The notes beneath the pieces are model-generated. The model ran no database searches. It worked only from the letters and a program-made list of their open reading frames with translations, and had not been told where the DNA came from. Below are positions 11,972 through 52,600 of a stretch of 64,000 nt of DNA, piece by piece (within the stretch, counting starts at the first letter, position 1; every line of letters begins with the position of its first letter). Both the position numbers and the translations under genes were made by a program. Origin of the DNA: Sciurus carolinensis (taxonomy: Eukaryota > Chordata > Mammalia > Rodentia > Sciuridae); contig NC_062219.1 of the NCBI RefSeq assembly GCF_902686445.1, positions 106,641,160-106,705,159 on the forward strand. The letters run 5' to 3'.

Positions 11972-12312
11972 CTAAATAGCACAATTGTAACAATGTTTTA
12001 AAAAATGTGTAAAAATGAAAAGAACATGGAAAAATGATAAAGCCTGCACAATGTTTTGTTAAAAATAATATAATTTTTCCAAATTTTTATTTCTTTAAAG
12101 ATCATAATAAATAAAGGTTTAGGGATAGTATTACATGTTTTTAAAACATTTAAACATTTTAAAACAAATAATTTGGTTCATTTGTATCAGGATATCTAAT
12201 TCAATTTTATTGAAATTGTTTCCATTTTTATGACTTTAAAAATAATTTAAAAACACTTTTGCATCTTTCACTTCATACCCCCCATACAATAAATATCTCC
12301 ATGTTTAAATCC

Positions 12313-12348
12313 AAAAAATAAAATAAAATAAAATAAAAATAAAATAAA
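12313..12348 (+). repeat. (AAAAT)n simple repeat
   Basis: About seven AAAAT units with small interruptions, possibly the tail of a lost retroposon. Confidence 0.8.
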
Positions 12349-14439
12349 GAGACAGATAACAAAGATTAATATCTTCTGATTTTAATAATGGGTTTTTCCT
12401 TCAACTTATGGAAAAGATGGGAGGAGATAATTTTTAGGATTATATTATCAATGTTATTTGTGGATATTAATGTGACAGTCTGCCACGTATAAGGATTTAA
12501 GTCACTTTAAATACACTATGGGCATTTTAACAAGAGTACACCAACTACAAAATAGACATGGGAATGGGGATGTCGACAAGAATATTTAGAACAACTCCTT
12601 TTCCCTAATACTCCTATATCACCAAACTCATTTCTGATAAAAGGAATGTGTTATGTATTCTTACATTAGACCAGAGGAGTAGATAGGTTACAAGTTAGGT
12701 ATAGTACACGAGGAAATGTGCATATATACGCATGTACATATATATGTGTGTATATTGTTTCTAGGTATTTATATTGGATATATAGATAAGGAATTCATCA
12801 TTCATTTTCTAAACATTTTTAAAAGCTTCTGGTCTTTAGCGCCACTTCCAAACCCCATCCCAGGAAGACTGAAAAAAAAATTAATTAAAAGACCACAAAC
12901 TATATTTAGGGAGCCAAAATATCACCTCATAATGCTCTTGAACATTTCTCCCAAAGTCTGTGGGTTCTTATGGCCTCTCTCATTTGACACCTACAGTTTG
13001 GTTCTGTTATTTACTTTCTCTTAATATTCTTTATCCAATAACATGTAATTCAGCACTATTTTAAATTTGACTCTCAAATTGGTGCAACCCCTTTAAAGAC
13101 AGAAATTGAGAATAACTTTGGAGGAAATACTTGGTTTTTCCCTGTTCAGTATGATGCTGGCTTTGGGTTTATCATACATATATAACACTTATGATGAAGT
13201 TCCTTCTACTTCTAGTTCTACACTATTTTTTCAACATGAATGGGTGCTGAATACCATCAAAGGCTTTTTCTGCATCTATTGAAATGATTATGTGGCTTCT
13301 ATCCTTAATTCCATTTATGTTATAGATTATGTTTATTAGTTTACATATGTTGAACCAAACTTGCATCTCTGGAAGGAAAACAACTTAATAATGTTGTACA
13401 ATATTCTTTTGTGTTTTTAAATGTGGACTACTAATATTTACTAAGAATATCTGCGTCTATATTCAATCAGGGATACTGGTCTAGTTTTCCTTCCTTGATG
13501 TATCTTTACCTCATTTTGTTATCAATGGTGAGAGTTCACAGAATGAATTTGGAAGGGTTCCCTTCCTTTCTATTTCACAGAAAAAAATTGTGATGCTCTG
13601 GCACAATTTCTCCAGCTGAGAATCCATTGGGTACTGAGCTTTTCTTTCTTGAAAGACTTTTTATTATCACTTCAACCTTGCTGCTTGAGTTTGATCTGTT
13701 TAGATTTTCTATATCTTCCATGAGACTAGAAATTTGTTAACAACTTCTAAATTTTTCAAATTATTGAAATGTTCATTTTCAAATTTCAAATCTAGATCAT
13801 CTAGATTTCAGAAATGTCTGTGGTGATATCTCCTTTTTCATCTCTAATTTTGTTGATTTTGGTCTTCTCTCTTGGTGAATTCACCAGGGTATATAAATTT
13901 TGTAAATTTTTTAAAGAACCAATTTTTTGTTGGTTCTTGCACTTATCTTTTCGATTGTTTTCTATTCTTTACTTCATTACTTTTTTCCTGTTGGAAAACA
14001 TTTTTTCCTGACCTTAATATTTCCTATTGGAATTAGTTTGTCCTGTTTTTCTAGGGCCTTGGATGTAAACAGATTGTTTATTTGGGGTTGTTCTTTTTTT
14101 TAAAATGTAGGTACTCAATACACTCTTACCACTCCTATTCAATACAGGACTTGACATTTTAGCCATGTATAGACAAGAGAAGGAAATTAAAGGGATACGT
14201 ATAGGAAAAGAAGAAATCAACTTATCTGTTTGTAGATGATAAGATACTACACTTGAAGACCCAAAAAACTCCACCAGACTTCCAGAGCTGATAAATTGAG
14301 CAAAGTAGCAATATACAAAAACAATATACAATCAATAGTTTTTCTATACAGTAATAATGAAACCACAACTACCCAAAAAAAAAAAAAAAAAAAAAAAAAA
14401 ATCTAACCAAGGAGTTAAAAGACCTCTATAATAAAGATT

Positions 14440-14645
14440 GCAGGCCACTTTTCCTTCAGGAGGAATGGGAATCAAACACAGGATCATTCTACCTCTGAGC
14501 TACATCTCCAGTCTCCCATATTTTTTTTTCAACTTTATTTTGAGACAGGGTCTTGCTAGGCTGGTCAGGCCAGCCTGAAGCCTGGATCCTCCTGCCTTAG
14601 TTTCCTGCTTTGCTGGAATTACAGGCATGCACGACTGCACCCAGC
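14440..14645 (-). mobile_element. B1-ID SINE (antisense) within L1
   Basis: Reverse complement of ID B-box-like and B1-like halves (GAATGGGAATCAAACACAGG, GGAATTACAGGCATGCACG). It splits L1 ORF2 sequence that continues as AAAGGAAGAAAACAAAGAAG. Confidence 0.75.
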
Positions 14646-14756
14646 TTAAAGGAAGAAAACAAAGAAGACATTAGAATATGGAAAGACCTCCCATGTTCTT
14701 GGATAGGTAGAATTAATATTTTTAAAAGGCCATATCACAGAAAGCAATCTATAGAT

Positions 14757-15290
14757 TGCTTTCCAACTGAGGCAGGACTACCAACCCAGATTAAAACCCT
14801 ACGCTAAAGCTTGTTTTTTTGTTTTTGTTTTTGGTTGCCTAAATGGAAGGCCCCACTCCTGCTTAGATGCCCATACATTTTGTTGTTGTCCCAGATTTCC
14901 TTGACTACTCTAACATTAGTCAACCTCAAGAAGTTGTTTTGAACCCAAGCAATTCTTCTGTTTTAAGGAACAAGTACAGACAAGTTCAATTTAACAAACA
15001 CATTAAATCATTCCATTATGGGAATAAGAAAAGTTGTACACCTTCAATTGAGACAGAGAAAGAGAACAATCAAAGGGTAACTCGCCACTGAAAGGTTTGT
15101 TTTACGTCAAAACAGTATAAAAACTCCTAGTCAATCCCTCTTTGGGATCCCTCCCATGCTGTGGGAGCTTTCCTTGTTTGCTTCTAATAAAACTGCTACT
15201 AAATTCTCACTCTTCATCATCTGTGTACTTCATTCTTTGGATGCATGAGACAAGAACCCTCCACACTCACATGACCCTGTGTTACACCAT
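14757..15290 (+). mobile_element. Solitary LTR within L1
   Basis: It interrupts L1 ORF2 between ATCTATAGATT and CATTGAAATACC. It has a TATAAAA-like box near 15115, AATAAAA at 15186, and CT-rich U5-like sequence after it. The ends are approximately TG...CA. Retroviral LTR (ERV1-like by its signals); family not named. Confidence 0.6.
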
Positions 15291-17039
15291 TGAAATACCA
15301 AATACATTCTTCACAGAATTAAAAAAAAAAAAAGTCCTAAAATTTACATGGAAGAACAAAAGACCAAGAATAGCCAAATCAATTATGAACAATAGGAGTA
15401 AGGCTAGAGGCATGGAAACACCTGATCTCAAATTATACTACAGAGTTATAGTAACAAAAAAGGTATGGTATTGGCATAAAAACAGACATGTAAATCAATA
15501 TAAGACACACAGACAAAACCACACAGATACATTTATTTGATCTTTGGCAAGGGAGTCAAAAACATGTGAGAGAAAGGTTAGCCATTTAAATAAATGGTGC
15601 TGGGAAAACAGGATATCCATTCACAAAGAATGACTCTAGATCCCTCTCACCTTGCACAACAACCAACTCAAAGTGGGTCAAAGACCTAAAAATTCTGCAA
15701 CTGAGAGGAAAACAAAAGGTCAACACTACAGCATATAGGCGCAGGCACAGACTTCCTTAAAGTGGTTCCTAAAGCTCAAGAATGAATGAATGGGATGGTG
15801 TCACATTAAGAGCTTCTGCATAGCAAAGAAAACAAGAGTGCAAAGAGAGCCTACTGAGTGGGAGAAATAATTTTACCAGCTATTCTTTCAACAGAATAAT
15901 ATCCAAAATATAAACAGAACAAAAATCACTTAACATAAAAAAAGAAATAACCCTATCAACAAATGGGTAGTCTAAACAGACATTTCTCAAAAGAAGAAAT
16001 AAATTGCCAAAAAATATGAGAAAATGTTCAACTTTCTTAGCAATTAAGGAAATGCAAACTGAAACTATACTGAGATTTTGTCTCACCTCAGGTAGAATGG
16101 CTAACATCAAGAATACAAATAATAAATGCTGGTGAGGATGTAAGGAAAAAGTCCCACATTGTTAATGGGACTAGAAATTAGTACATCCACTGAGGAAATC
16201 AGTACAGATTCTTCAAAAAACAAGGAGTGGAATGATCATATGACATACCTACTCCACTCCTCAGTATTTATGCAAAATAATTTAAATCAGCATACTACAT
16301 GATACATGTTTAGAGAAGCACATTTCACCAATGGTCAACTTATGGAACCACCCTAGATGTCTGTCAAGAGATGAATGGATGAAGAAAATGTGGAATATAT
16401 ACACAACAGTTTTACTCAGCCATGAAGAATGAAACTATGCCCTTTGATGGTAAATGGATGGAATAGGAAAATACTATGCTAAATGAAATAAATCAGACTC
16501 AGAAAATCAAGGATTGACTGCTTTCTCTTATATGTGGAAACCAGGCAGGAAAAAAGGAATTAAAAAAAAGTGATCCCAGGAAAACAGAAGGGAGACTAAT
16601 AGAATAAGGAAAGAGGTTCAGAGGGAGGAGAGGAGGACAAGAGGAGGCACTGTGAAATGAAACCGACCAAATTATGTTATGTCCATATAAGAATATACAT
16701 AATCATCCTCACTTTTATCTGTAATTATAATGCACTAATTAAAAAATACCATGGAAACAAATATAGTAGAGAAAGGGGATTAGGAAGAGGGAAAGAGGAG
16801 GTACAGGGGAATGAGACTGATCGAACTATGTTATGTGCATTTATGAATATGTGACAAGGAATCCCACTATCATGTACAAATTATAATGTACTTATGAGCA
16901 CATTATAAACCACAAAAAAGAAATTGAGCATAATAAAATTTCCATAGGAAAATGAAAAAGTAATTTTATGTATGTCAAGTCTAATCATAAAATAACTGAT
17001 CTTATCTTTTGAATCTCATTTCTCTGGTTTAATATTTAA

Positions 17040-17275
17040 AAGCAGACTTTATTTTTTAGTTCAATTATAGTTTTACAGTGGAACTGAGCAGTAAACATAG
17101 GGAGTTCCCATGTAGCCCCTACTTAGGCCAACCCACTACAATTTCCCCCATCAACATCCAACACCAAAGTACTGCAGCTGCTACAACTAATGTACCCACC
17201 TTGGCTTATCATCCGAAATCCATAATTTAGATTAGAGTCCACTATTGATGTTGTACGATCTATGGGTTTGACTAA
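17040..17275 (-). mobile_element. Ancient L1M fragment (antisense)
   Basis: Reads as reverse-complement L1M sequence familiar from other mammals (GGGAGTTCCCATGTAGCCCC, CATCAACATCCAACACC, GTTGTACGATCTATGGGTTT). Confidence 0.7.
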
Positions 17276-17705
17276 TATTATTTTAAATTGTATTTACAAA
17301 AGTATTAGTTTTGACTGACAACTAACCGACAATACTGAAGCGCCCAGAAAGCGCCTAGAAAGCGCCTAGAAGTCTGAGCTCAGCCCAGACTTCTGCCTGG
17401 GGACAAGGGGTGCACGACCCCTGGAGAATCACAGACACTGTTCTCTAAGGCTGCACTTCGCCCACCACTGACTGCGGAGAGCTCCGGAACCAGGCCAAGG
17501 AGAATGACACAGTGAGGACGTGAGCGGTTTCGTGCCCCGGTGAAAAAACAAATACCTCGGCCTGTGGACCCCTAGTTGAAACCTTTTGGCACGGCGGACA
17601 TTTCCCCAAGAAAAATAACTTCACTCTCGTCAAATAAAAACTTCGGAGTTTGCTACAAACGCGTTGGCTACGAAACTCATCCCCTAACCCGGATTCACGA
17701 CTCAC

Positions 17706-17840
17706 CACCGACTGAGTCTTCTGCAGTCTCTCAGGGACTGGAGCTCAGACTATTTCGCGCGCAAATAATCAAGGGCCAGAGACCCGGAAGAACTTGTGAG
17801 GAAAGCGGAAACGCCTTTAGTTGGAGGCGGGAGTCCAGGC
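17706..17840 (-). other. CENPQ: CENPQ noncoding exon 1 (approximate)
   Basis: The coding start lies in an exon with its own acceptor at 11972-11973, so a noncoding first exon is needed. On the minus strand a consensus donor, CGGTG then GTGAGT, sits at 17706/17705 inside the CpG-rich block. The 5' end is a guess, placed before the CRE at 17848. Confidence 0.5.
17784..17790 (+). promoter_or_regulatory. ETS-family site (CCGGAAG)
   Basis: Core ETS/GABP-like motif inside the likely CENPQ first exon. A short motif, so chance occurrence is possible. Confidence 0.4.
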
Positions 17841-17847
17841 CTGCTCA

Positions 17848-17855
17848 TGACGTCA
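17848..17855. promoter_or_regulatory. Consensus CRE (TGACGTCA)
   Basis: A perfect 8-bp palindromic cAMP-response element for CREB/ATF factors, between the likely start regions of the two genes. It contains a CpG, so methylation could block binding. Confidence 0.75.
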
Positions 17856-17885
17856 TCAGAATCGCGCCCAGAGAGCGCGCGATTT

Positions 17886-17891
17886 GATTGG
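17886..17891 (-). promoter_or_regulatory. CCAAT box (NF-Y), distal
   Basis: GATTGG followed by CC, i.e. CCAATC on the minus strand, the core NF-Y site. Confidence 0.65.
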
Positions 17892-17924
17892 CCTGCCAGA
17901 GGGCGGTGTCAGCCTCGGCTCCCT

Positions 17925-17930
17925 GATTGG
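17925..17930 (-). promoter_or_regulatory. CCAAT box (NF-Y), second copy
   Basis: Second GATTGGCC, 39 bp from the first (nearly four helical turns), the spacing type seen in paired NF-Y promoters. Confidence 0.65.
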
Positions 17931-17949
17931 CCTAGGGGGCGTTCGCGCT

Positions 17950-18063
17950 TGCACAGTTGCTGGGACTTGCGGCTGTGTTGACCTCTTGACAAGTAGTGGG
18001 GCGGGGGTGAGTGCGCGGGTCCAGCCGCCCTCTCCCACAGCGCGGTCCGCAGCAAGCCCGCCA
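17950..18063 (+). other. MMUT: MMUT noncoding exon 1 (approximate)
   Basis: The MMUT start codon lies in exon 2 just 39 nt after a splice acceptor, so a noncoding first exon must lie upstream. The CpG-rich block just downstream of the two CCAAT boxes is the natural place. Two consensus donors (GTGAGT) fit: 18007-18012 and 18064-18069. Either could end exon 1, and both may be used. The transcription start is not readable from sequence, so both ends are estimates. Confidence 0.5.
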
Positions 18064-18132
18064 GTGAGTAGCCCTCTGCACAAGGAGCACGTTGGACTTT
18101 TAGATACTTCCATTTTCATTTTTCTGGCTCTT

Positions 18133-18180
18133 CTCTTTTCTATACCCCTTTCTCTCTTTTCTATACCCCTTTCTCTCTTT
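18133..18180 (+). repeat. Tandem duplication, about 23-bp unit x2
   Basis: CTCTTTTCTATACCCCTTT occurs twice in tandem in pyrimidine-rich sequence just inside intron 1. Confidence 0.85.
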
Positions 18181-19479
18181 TCTCCCCAACTCTGTCGTTC
18201 TTTACCTTCCTAATGGGAAGGATCGCACTCTCCTCGACCTTCTCTTCAGGGTTAGATGCTCGACCAGACCGACTTCTCATTTTCGACCAGGTCCTTGGGA
18301 ATTTGGAGGCACCGCTCCAAAGGTGCTCTTCAATTCAGGGACTATTTGCTGTGTGCTCTGGCCACAGGAGCATCTGGTAGGCAGAGCTCACTTCTCCTGA
18401 TTCCAGCAGGGTTCCCTGACTCCACGACTGCTACCCTTCTGGCCTCCGACTCATGTCATTAGGGCTTTTCCAAAAAGGAAATGAGAAAAACGTAGGTAGG
18501 CTAGGAGTGTGAGATGGAATAGGAAAGACAGGTCTAAATTGGCAGAGAGGTGTGGAGTCCTAACTTGTTCTCGGTTTTGTCTAGAAAGAGAGGTCTTTCA
18601 GAAGCTCGAAGCGTGTAAAGTTTTAAGCCACTTGATTTTCTCCCAGTATAATTTGTATTTAATGATTTCTTTATGCTAATATTAATTTGCAAATACCCTT
18701 AGTTACTAATATTAACTTATATCTCCAATCCAAATGACTGAACGTGGGAGGTGTTTCTCCTTTCTTCAAGTACTCACATAAACAAACTTGAAAATTATTT
18801 GGTTCAAAACTTTTCTCTTAGTTATATTTTCTGAAAGTGAGGGGAAGGATTGTATCACTTCTATTTAACCCTTTCTAATAATCATAACATTTGTTTTGCT
18901 TGTTGCTTCTCTGAATGCATGAAGCCTCTCCTGATGCATCCTAGAAAAGAATTCAGAAGTCCTATTGCCGTCAACAGTGGTTGTGTTCTTATTTTAAAAA
19001 ATACTATTTTGAAAGGTCCGAACTTGCCATTTGATTTTCAGAAAGTCTCTCTTGTACAGGGCTCTCTCCTGTCATTTTTCCAGGTTGAGGAAAGGTTCAG
19101 AATATTTTGTGTGAAATGAATGTGATACGTCCCATCATGAATTTAGTGTCATTTGTCAAATTACCTTTTATATTATTGCTACAGAAATCGTTCAGTTGTA
19201 GCTTCTTAATTTTTTCTCATTCATCTTTTAAGCTAGTAAATACAAGCTTAGTTTGCAAAAAGAAAGATGATAAGGACCCCCAGGTTTAATAGAATCAAAA
19301 CCATAAAAGCCTTAAAACTTGTGGGAGTTGTTTTTATTGTATTTCTGTTTAGACTTTGGTCTAAGGACTTTTTACCTATTTGAATGTATTGCATTTACAA
19401 AGATATACCCTGATTCATTATGAGCTCATCTCCTTTATTAAAAAAAATGAAACTGCATAATCTAGTTTTAGCTTTTTAT

Positions 19480-19740
19480 GTTTATATACTTACTGAAAGC
19501 ACATACATCATAGTTGCACAGTTTGATCTATTTCCACAAATGTAATACAGCTGTGTAATTGGCATTCAGATCAAGACTATGACCTTAAAGGGTTCCCTCT
19601 AGCTCCCTTTCTGTACTAGCTACCATAAACAACCACTCTTGTAACTTCTGATATAGAAATTAGTTTTTCTTGTTTCCTAAATATTTGAATAGCTACATAA
19701 AATTCTGTCATTTGTATATGCTGTAATTCACTTATAACTA
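19480..19740 (-). mobile_element. Ancient L1M fragment (antisense)
   Basis: Familiar reverse-complement L1M pattern: CATAGTTGCACAGTTTGATC, then ATTTCCACAAATG and GCATTCAGATCAAGACTATG. Confidence 0.6.
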
Positions 19741-20269
19741 ATACTTCCACTAGTGAATTGTTCCTATTTCATGACCCCATAGCGTCAGTCTTTTATGCTT
19801 CATTATATTTATAGGTAAGAAATGGTAATGAAGATAGAATTTTAAACTTGCGTATCTTGTGGGTTCACAGTATAAAATAACATGGTGTGATAAATTTACT
19901 AATGAAGTTTACATTTAAAATAGTTTAAAATAATAATCTGAATACACTAAGGCTGGATGACTCCAAAGGTATTTAGTAATTCAGAGAAACAGTTTTCTCT
20001 TTTCCTGCATGGGCTTTTGATCAAGCCACTTTATTTCTTTATTTTTCTGAACCTTGATTTCTACATCTGCAAAGCAGTGAAATAAGGCTCAGTCACCTAG
20101 TGTAAGATTCTATGCTAGTTTCAAGAATACATAGCCTGAATGTTTGAGCAGTTTGTAAATTGTAAGGGAGAGGGATTACTGAAGTGGCCATTTGGCCCAA
20201 CTCCTGGGTTCAGGTTGTCTGGAAAAATATTAGTTAAAGGGAATCTGTTCTTTGAAATTAGGCTGTCAG

Positions 20270-20385
20270 CTGGGTGTGGTAATTCTCACATGTATTCCTA
20301 GCTGCTGGGGAGGTTGAGACAGGAGAATTGCAAGTTCAAGACCAGCCTCATCAATTTAGGTAGGCCCTAAGCAACTTAGTAAAAA
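20270..20385 (+). mobile_element. B1-type SINE fragment
   Basis: GCTGGGTGTGGTAATTCTCA to GAGGTTGAGACAGGAGAATT and GACCAGCCTCATC. This is a 7SL-derived half without the ID half. Confidence 0.8.
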
Positions 20386-20655
20386 GAAATTAGGCTCTCT
20401 ACATTCAAATCTATAAAATAAGGACAATATTAATACCTACCTGTTGATATTTTTAGAATTAAAATTCCTGCTTTTTGTGAAGTCCTTAGAGCCTCTGTGT
20501 GTCTGGCATATAGAAAATGCATGTTGGGAGATAATGCCTTAGCTGAATTAGCTAAGTTAGAACAGAATATTTTAGGCTGAAGGGAGAACAGAAGCAAACT
20601 CATAAATCTTTGTCATATACAGTGAATTTTAGGTAATCCAGTATTTCAAGAATAC

Positions 20656-20733
20656 AATGTGTAGTGTACAAAGGCAGATGTGAGTTTGACAAAGAATGTG
20701 TAGAAGACAAAGTCAGATGTGAGTTTGACAGGT
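20656..20733 (+). repeat. 39-bp tandem repeat, two copies
   Basis: Units 20656-20694 and 20695-20733 differ at a few bases and share CAGATGTGAGTTTGACA. A local duplication in intron 1. Confidence 0.85.
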
Positions 20734-20844
20734 TAGCAGGGACTGGGTTATGAAGGTCTTAGATGCCTGTTTGCCTCTTTACCATTTTTTTCTTCACCAT
20801 CTATGTTAATGCCTTTCATGAATTAAATAAGAAGTAAAAATCTT

Positions 20845-20936
20845 TTTTTCTTTTTTTTTTCCGGTGCTGGGGATTGAACCCAGGGCCTCATGCTTGCGAG
20901 GCAAGCACTCTATCAACTGAGCTATATCCCCAGCCC
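20845..20936 (-). mobile_element. ID SINE (antisense), well preserved
   Basis: T run, then GGTGCTGGGGATTGAACCC (reverse complement of B box) to CTGAGCTATATCCCCAGCCC (reverse complement of A box). Near-intact internal Pol III promoter; a SINE, not a tRNA gene. Confidence 0.88.
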
Positions 20937-21224
20937 TTAGTAAGTAAAAATCTTTTGAATGAAAAAAAATTAGGAATGTATACTGTATCCTCCATATGGT
21001 GCAGAACCTTTGAAAAATTTTGTGGTGAATGTGACAGATTTGCACTGGTGTCAGTAAGTAAATGGATTAGATGGTGATAAATCTGGTCGGTAAAGCCAGG
21101 TCTAAAGAGGAAGAAGACTAACTAAAATAATTGTAACTGCGAAGAAAAGGAACCAATGGTATATCATATGCAGAAAGCAGAAGGGGCAAAGACAAAAATC
21201 AGACTAATATACCTATCTACCTAC

Positions 21225-21358
21225 TTTCTTTTCTTTTCTTTTTTTTCTTTTCCTCCCTCCCTCTCTCCCTCCCTCCTTCCCTCCCTCTCTCTCTTCCTTC
21301 CTACCTCTCTCTCTCTTTCTTTCTTTCTATTTTTCTCTTTCTCTCTTTCTCTCTTTGT
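21225..21358 (+). repeat. Polypyrimidine tract (TTCC/CT)n
   Basis: About 135 bp almost wholly C/T on the plus strand, with blocks of TTTTC, CCCTCCCT and CTCTTTCT. It ends 180 bp before the exon 2 acceptor and was probably grown from the tail of the adjacent antisense B1. Confidence 0.9.
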
Positions 21359-21462
21359 CTGGCAATGTTGATCAGGTTGATCTAAAACTTCTGAACCCAA
21401 GGGATGCTCCTACCTCAGCTTCCTGTGTATTGGGACTACAGACAGTACCCACTGTGTCTGAT
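21359..21462 (-). mobile_element. B1-type SINE fragment (antisense)
   Basis: CTGGCAATGTTGATCAGG, then CTACCTCAGCTTCCTGTG and TTGGGACTACAGAC, the reverse complement of a 7SL-derived monomer. It ends about 75 bp before exon 2. Confidence 0.7.
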
Positions 21463-21577
21463 TTATCTTTTCCCTTCTCACCAATAACTACAGTTTTTCT
21501 TATTTTAAACGTATGCACACTGTTGTTTATTTTTCCAGGTCGGTTCTCATTCCTGTTGAGTATTTTCATGCTTCATC

Positions 21578-51762
<30,185 letters not shown>

Positions 51763-52600
51763 TATCCTGGTCTTATTTTAGCTTTTATCTAAAATTCTCT
51801 TTCAGTTATGATCAAAAAAGAGAGTAAAGTCCTGTCTTCAATTTAATTCCAATTTCCTTGAAAGCTTTAAAGTACCTTACTTATAAACATGATGTTATGC
51901 TATAAGTATGTATGTACAGTTTCACTTGAAAAATAAAAAAAAAATTTAATTTTTAAAAAAGTATTGTCCTTCAAGTATTGTATGTAATAATACTTTATTG
52001 GAGATATTATTTTAGGAAATCATAGTGATACATTATTTAGAAATGTTTCTTATTAATCTATTACCTTTTTATTTTAAGAATTAAACTTTACTTATGAAAA
52101 AAATTGACTAGTTCTTTTCTTTAGTTTAGCGTTACATTACTTGAGTACAAGAAAATAAAATCCATATATTAAAATAATCACGTATATCTTAGAAAAATTG
52201 GTGGAGACTATTTATGTTGGAAAATAGATTATAATAATCCTTAGCCAAATTCTACTAGAATCACCTCAACTGGAGTATTATATTAGACCCTGCAGGTTGA
52301 AAGAGGGAACAGATGACAGAATTTCTTCAAGTTGGGTTTACTTTCTTCCTTAACATGAACATGTGACTTTATTTTTGTTGTGGCAGGAGATTGTATGTTT
52401 GTGAACATTCCCTTAAATGAAAGTGCTTGTGCAGTTATTGTGTTCTCAAGAATGGAGGTGTAAGCTGTGAATGTAGATCTGTGATATAAAAAGAAATTAG
52501 TTTTCCAGATCCAGAATGGTGCTACCTTGTATAGAGTTGCTTATTGAAGATAAATTACAAAAATAAAAATAGCTCAAAAACACCTGTAGTTTGTTGTTAA
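51763..52600 (+). other. MMUT: MMUT 3' UTR and poly(A) signals
   Basis: Unique AT-rich sequence after the stop. AATAAA hexamers lie at 51932-51937, 52154-52159 and 52562-52567, and variant ATTAAA motifs also occur. Alternative cleavage is likely. The last strong signal near 52562 is a plausible end, giving a 3' UTR of about 0.8 kb. The exact end is not visible. Confidence 0.6.

Larger units (their letters stand above)
13085..16915 (+). mobile_element. L1 element with inverted 5' segment (twin priming)
   Basis: 13085-14100 is L1 ORF2 reverse-transcriptase sequence in antisense. From about 14105 the sense strand resumes at the next part of ORF2 ([10 protein letters not shown]...EIKGIRIGK) and runs through the C-terminal region ([19 protein letters not shown]) to 3' UTR near 16915. 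The two parts abut at nearly adjacent ORF2 positions, as in twin-primed insertions. A SINE (14440-14645) and an LTR (14757-15290) interrupt it, and a long A run sits at 14375-14400. Many stops; inactive. Confidence 0.8.
11972..17705 (-). other. CENPQ: CENPQ intron 1
   Basis: Large intron. An (AAAAT)n run lies at 12313-12348. A composite L1 with inverted 5' part, a SINE and an LTR occupies 13085-16915. An ancient L1M fragment lies at 17040-17275. The last 400 bp rise in GC toward the promoter. 12360-13080 shows nothing recognisable. Confidence 0.6.
17690..18070. promoter_or_regulatory. CpG-rich bidirectional CENPQ-MMUT promoter
   Basis: The only strongly GC- and CpG-rich stretch of the window, placed between the 5' exons of two divergent genes. 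It has no TATA box. It carries a palindromic CRE, two CCAAT boxes in inverted form (ATTGG) 39 bp apart, an ETS-like CCGGAAG and several GC-rich runs. This is the usual make-up of a housekeeping divergent promoter. It fits genes expressed broadly (MMUT) and in dividing cells (CENPQ); NF-Y sites are common in cell-cycle promoters. Confidence 0.85.
18070..21538 (+). other. MMUT: MMUT intron 1
   Basis: It starts in the CpG-rich block and becomes AT-rich after about 18450. It contains a short direct duplication (18133-18180), an ancient L1M piece, B1 and ID SINEs, a 39-bp tandem pair and a 135-bp polypyrimidine tract close to exon 2. 18480-19470 shows nothing recognisable. Confidence 0.65.

Noticed and set aside
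15142..15540. 132-codon open frame.
   Set aside because: A chance join of LTR sequence with L1 ORF2 C-terminal sequence; not a gene.
17445..17708. 87-codon minus-strand frame below the promoter.
   Set aside because: It spans the CENPQ exon 1 donor into intron 1. No family resemblance; GC-rich chance frame.
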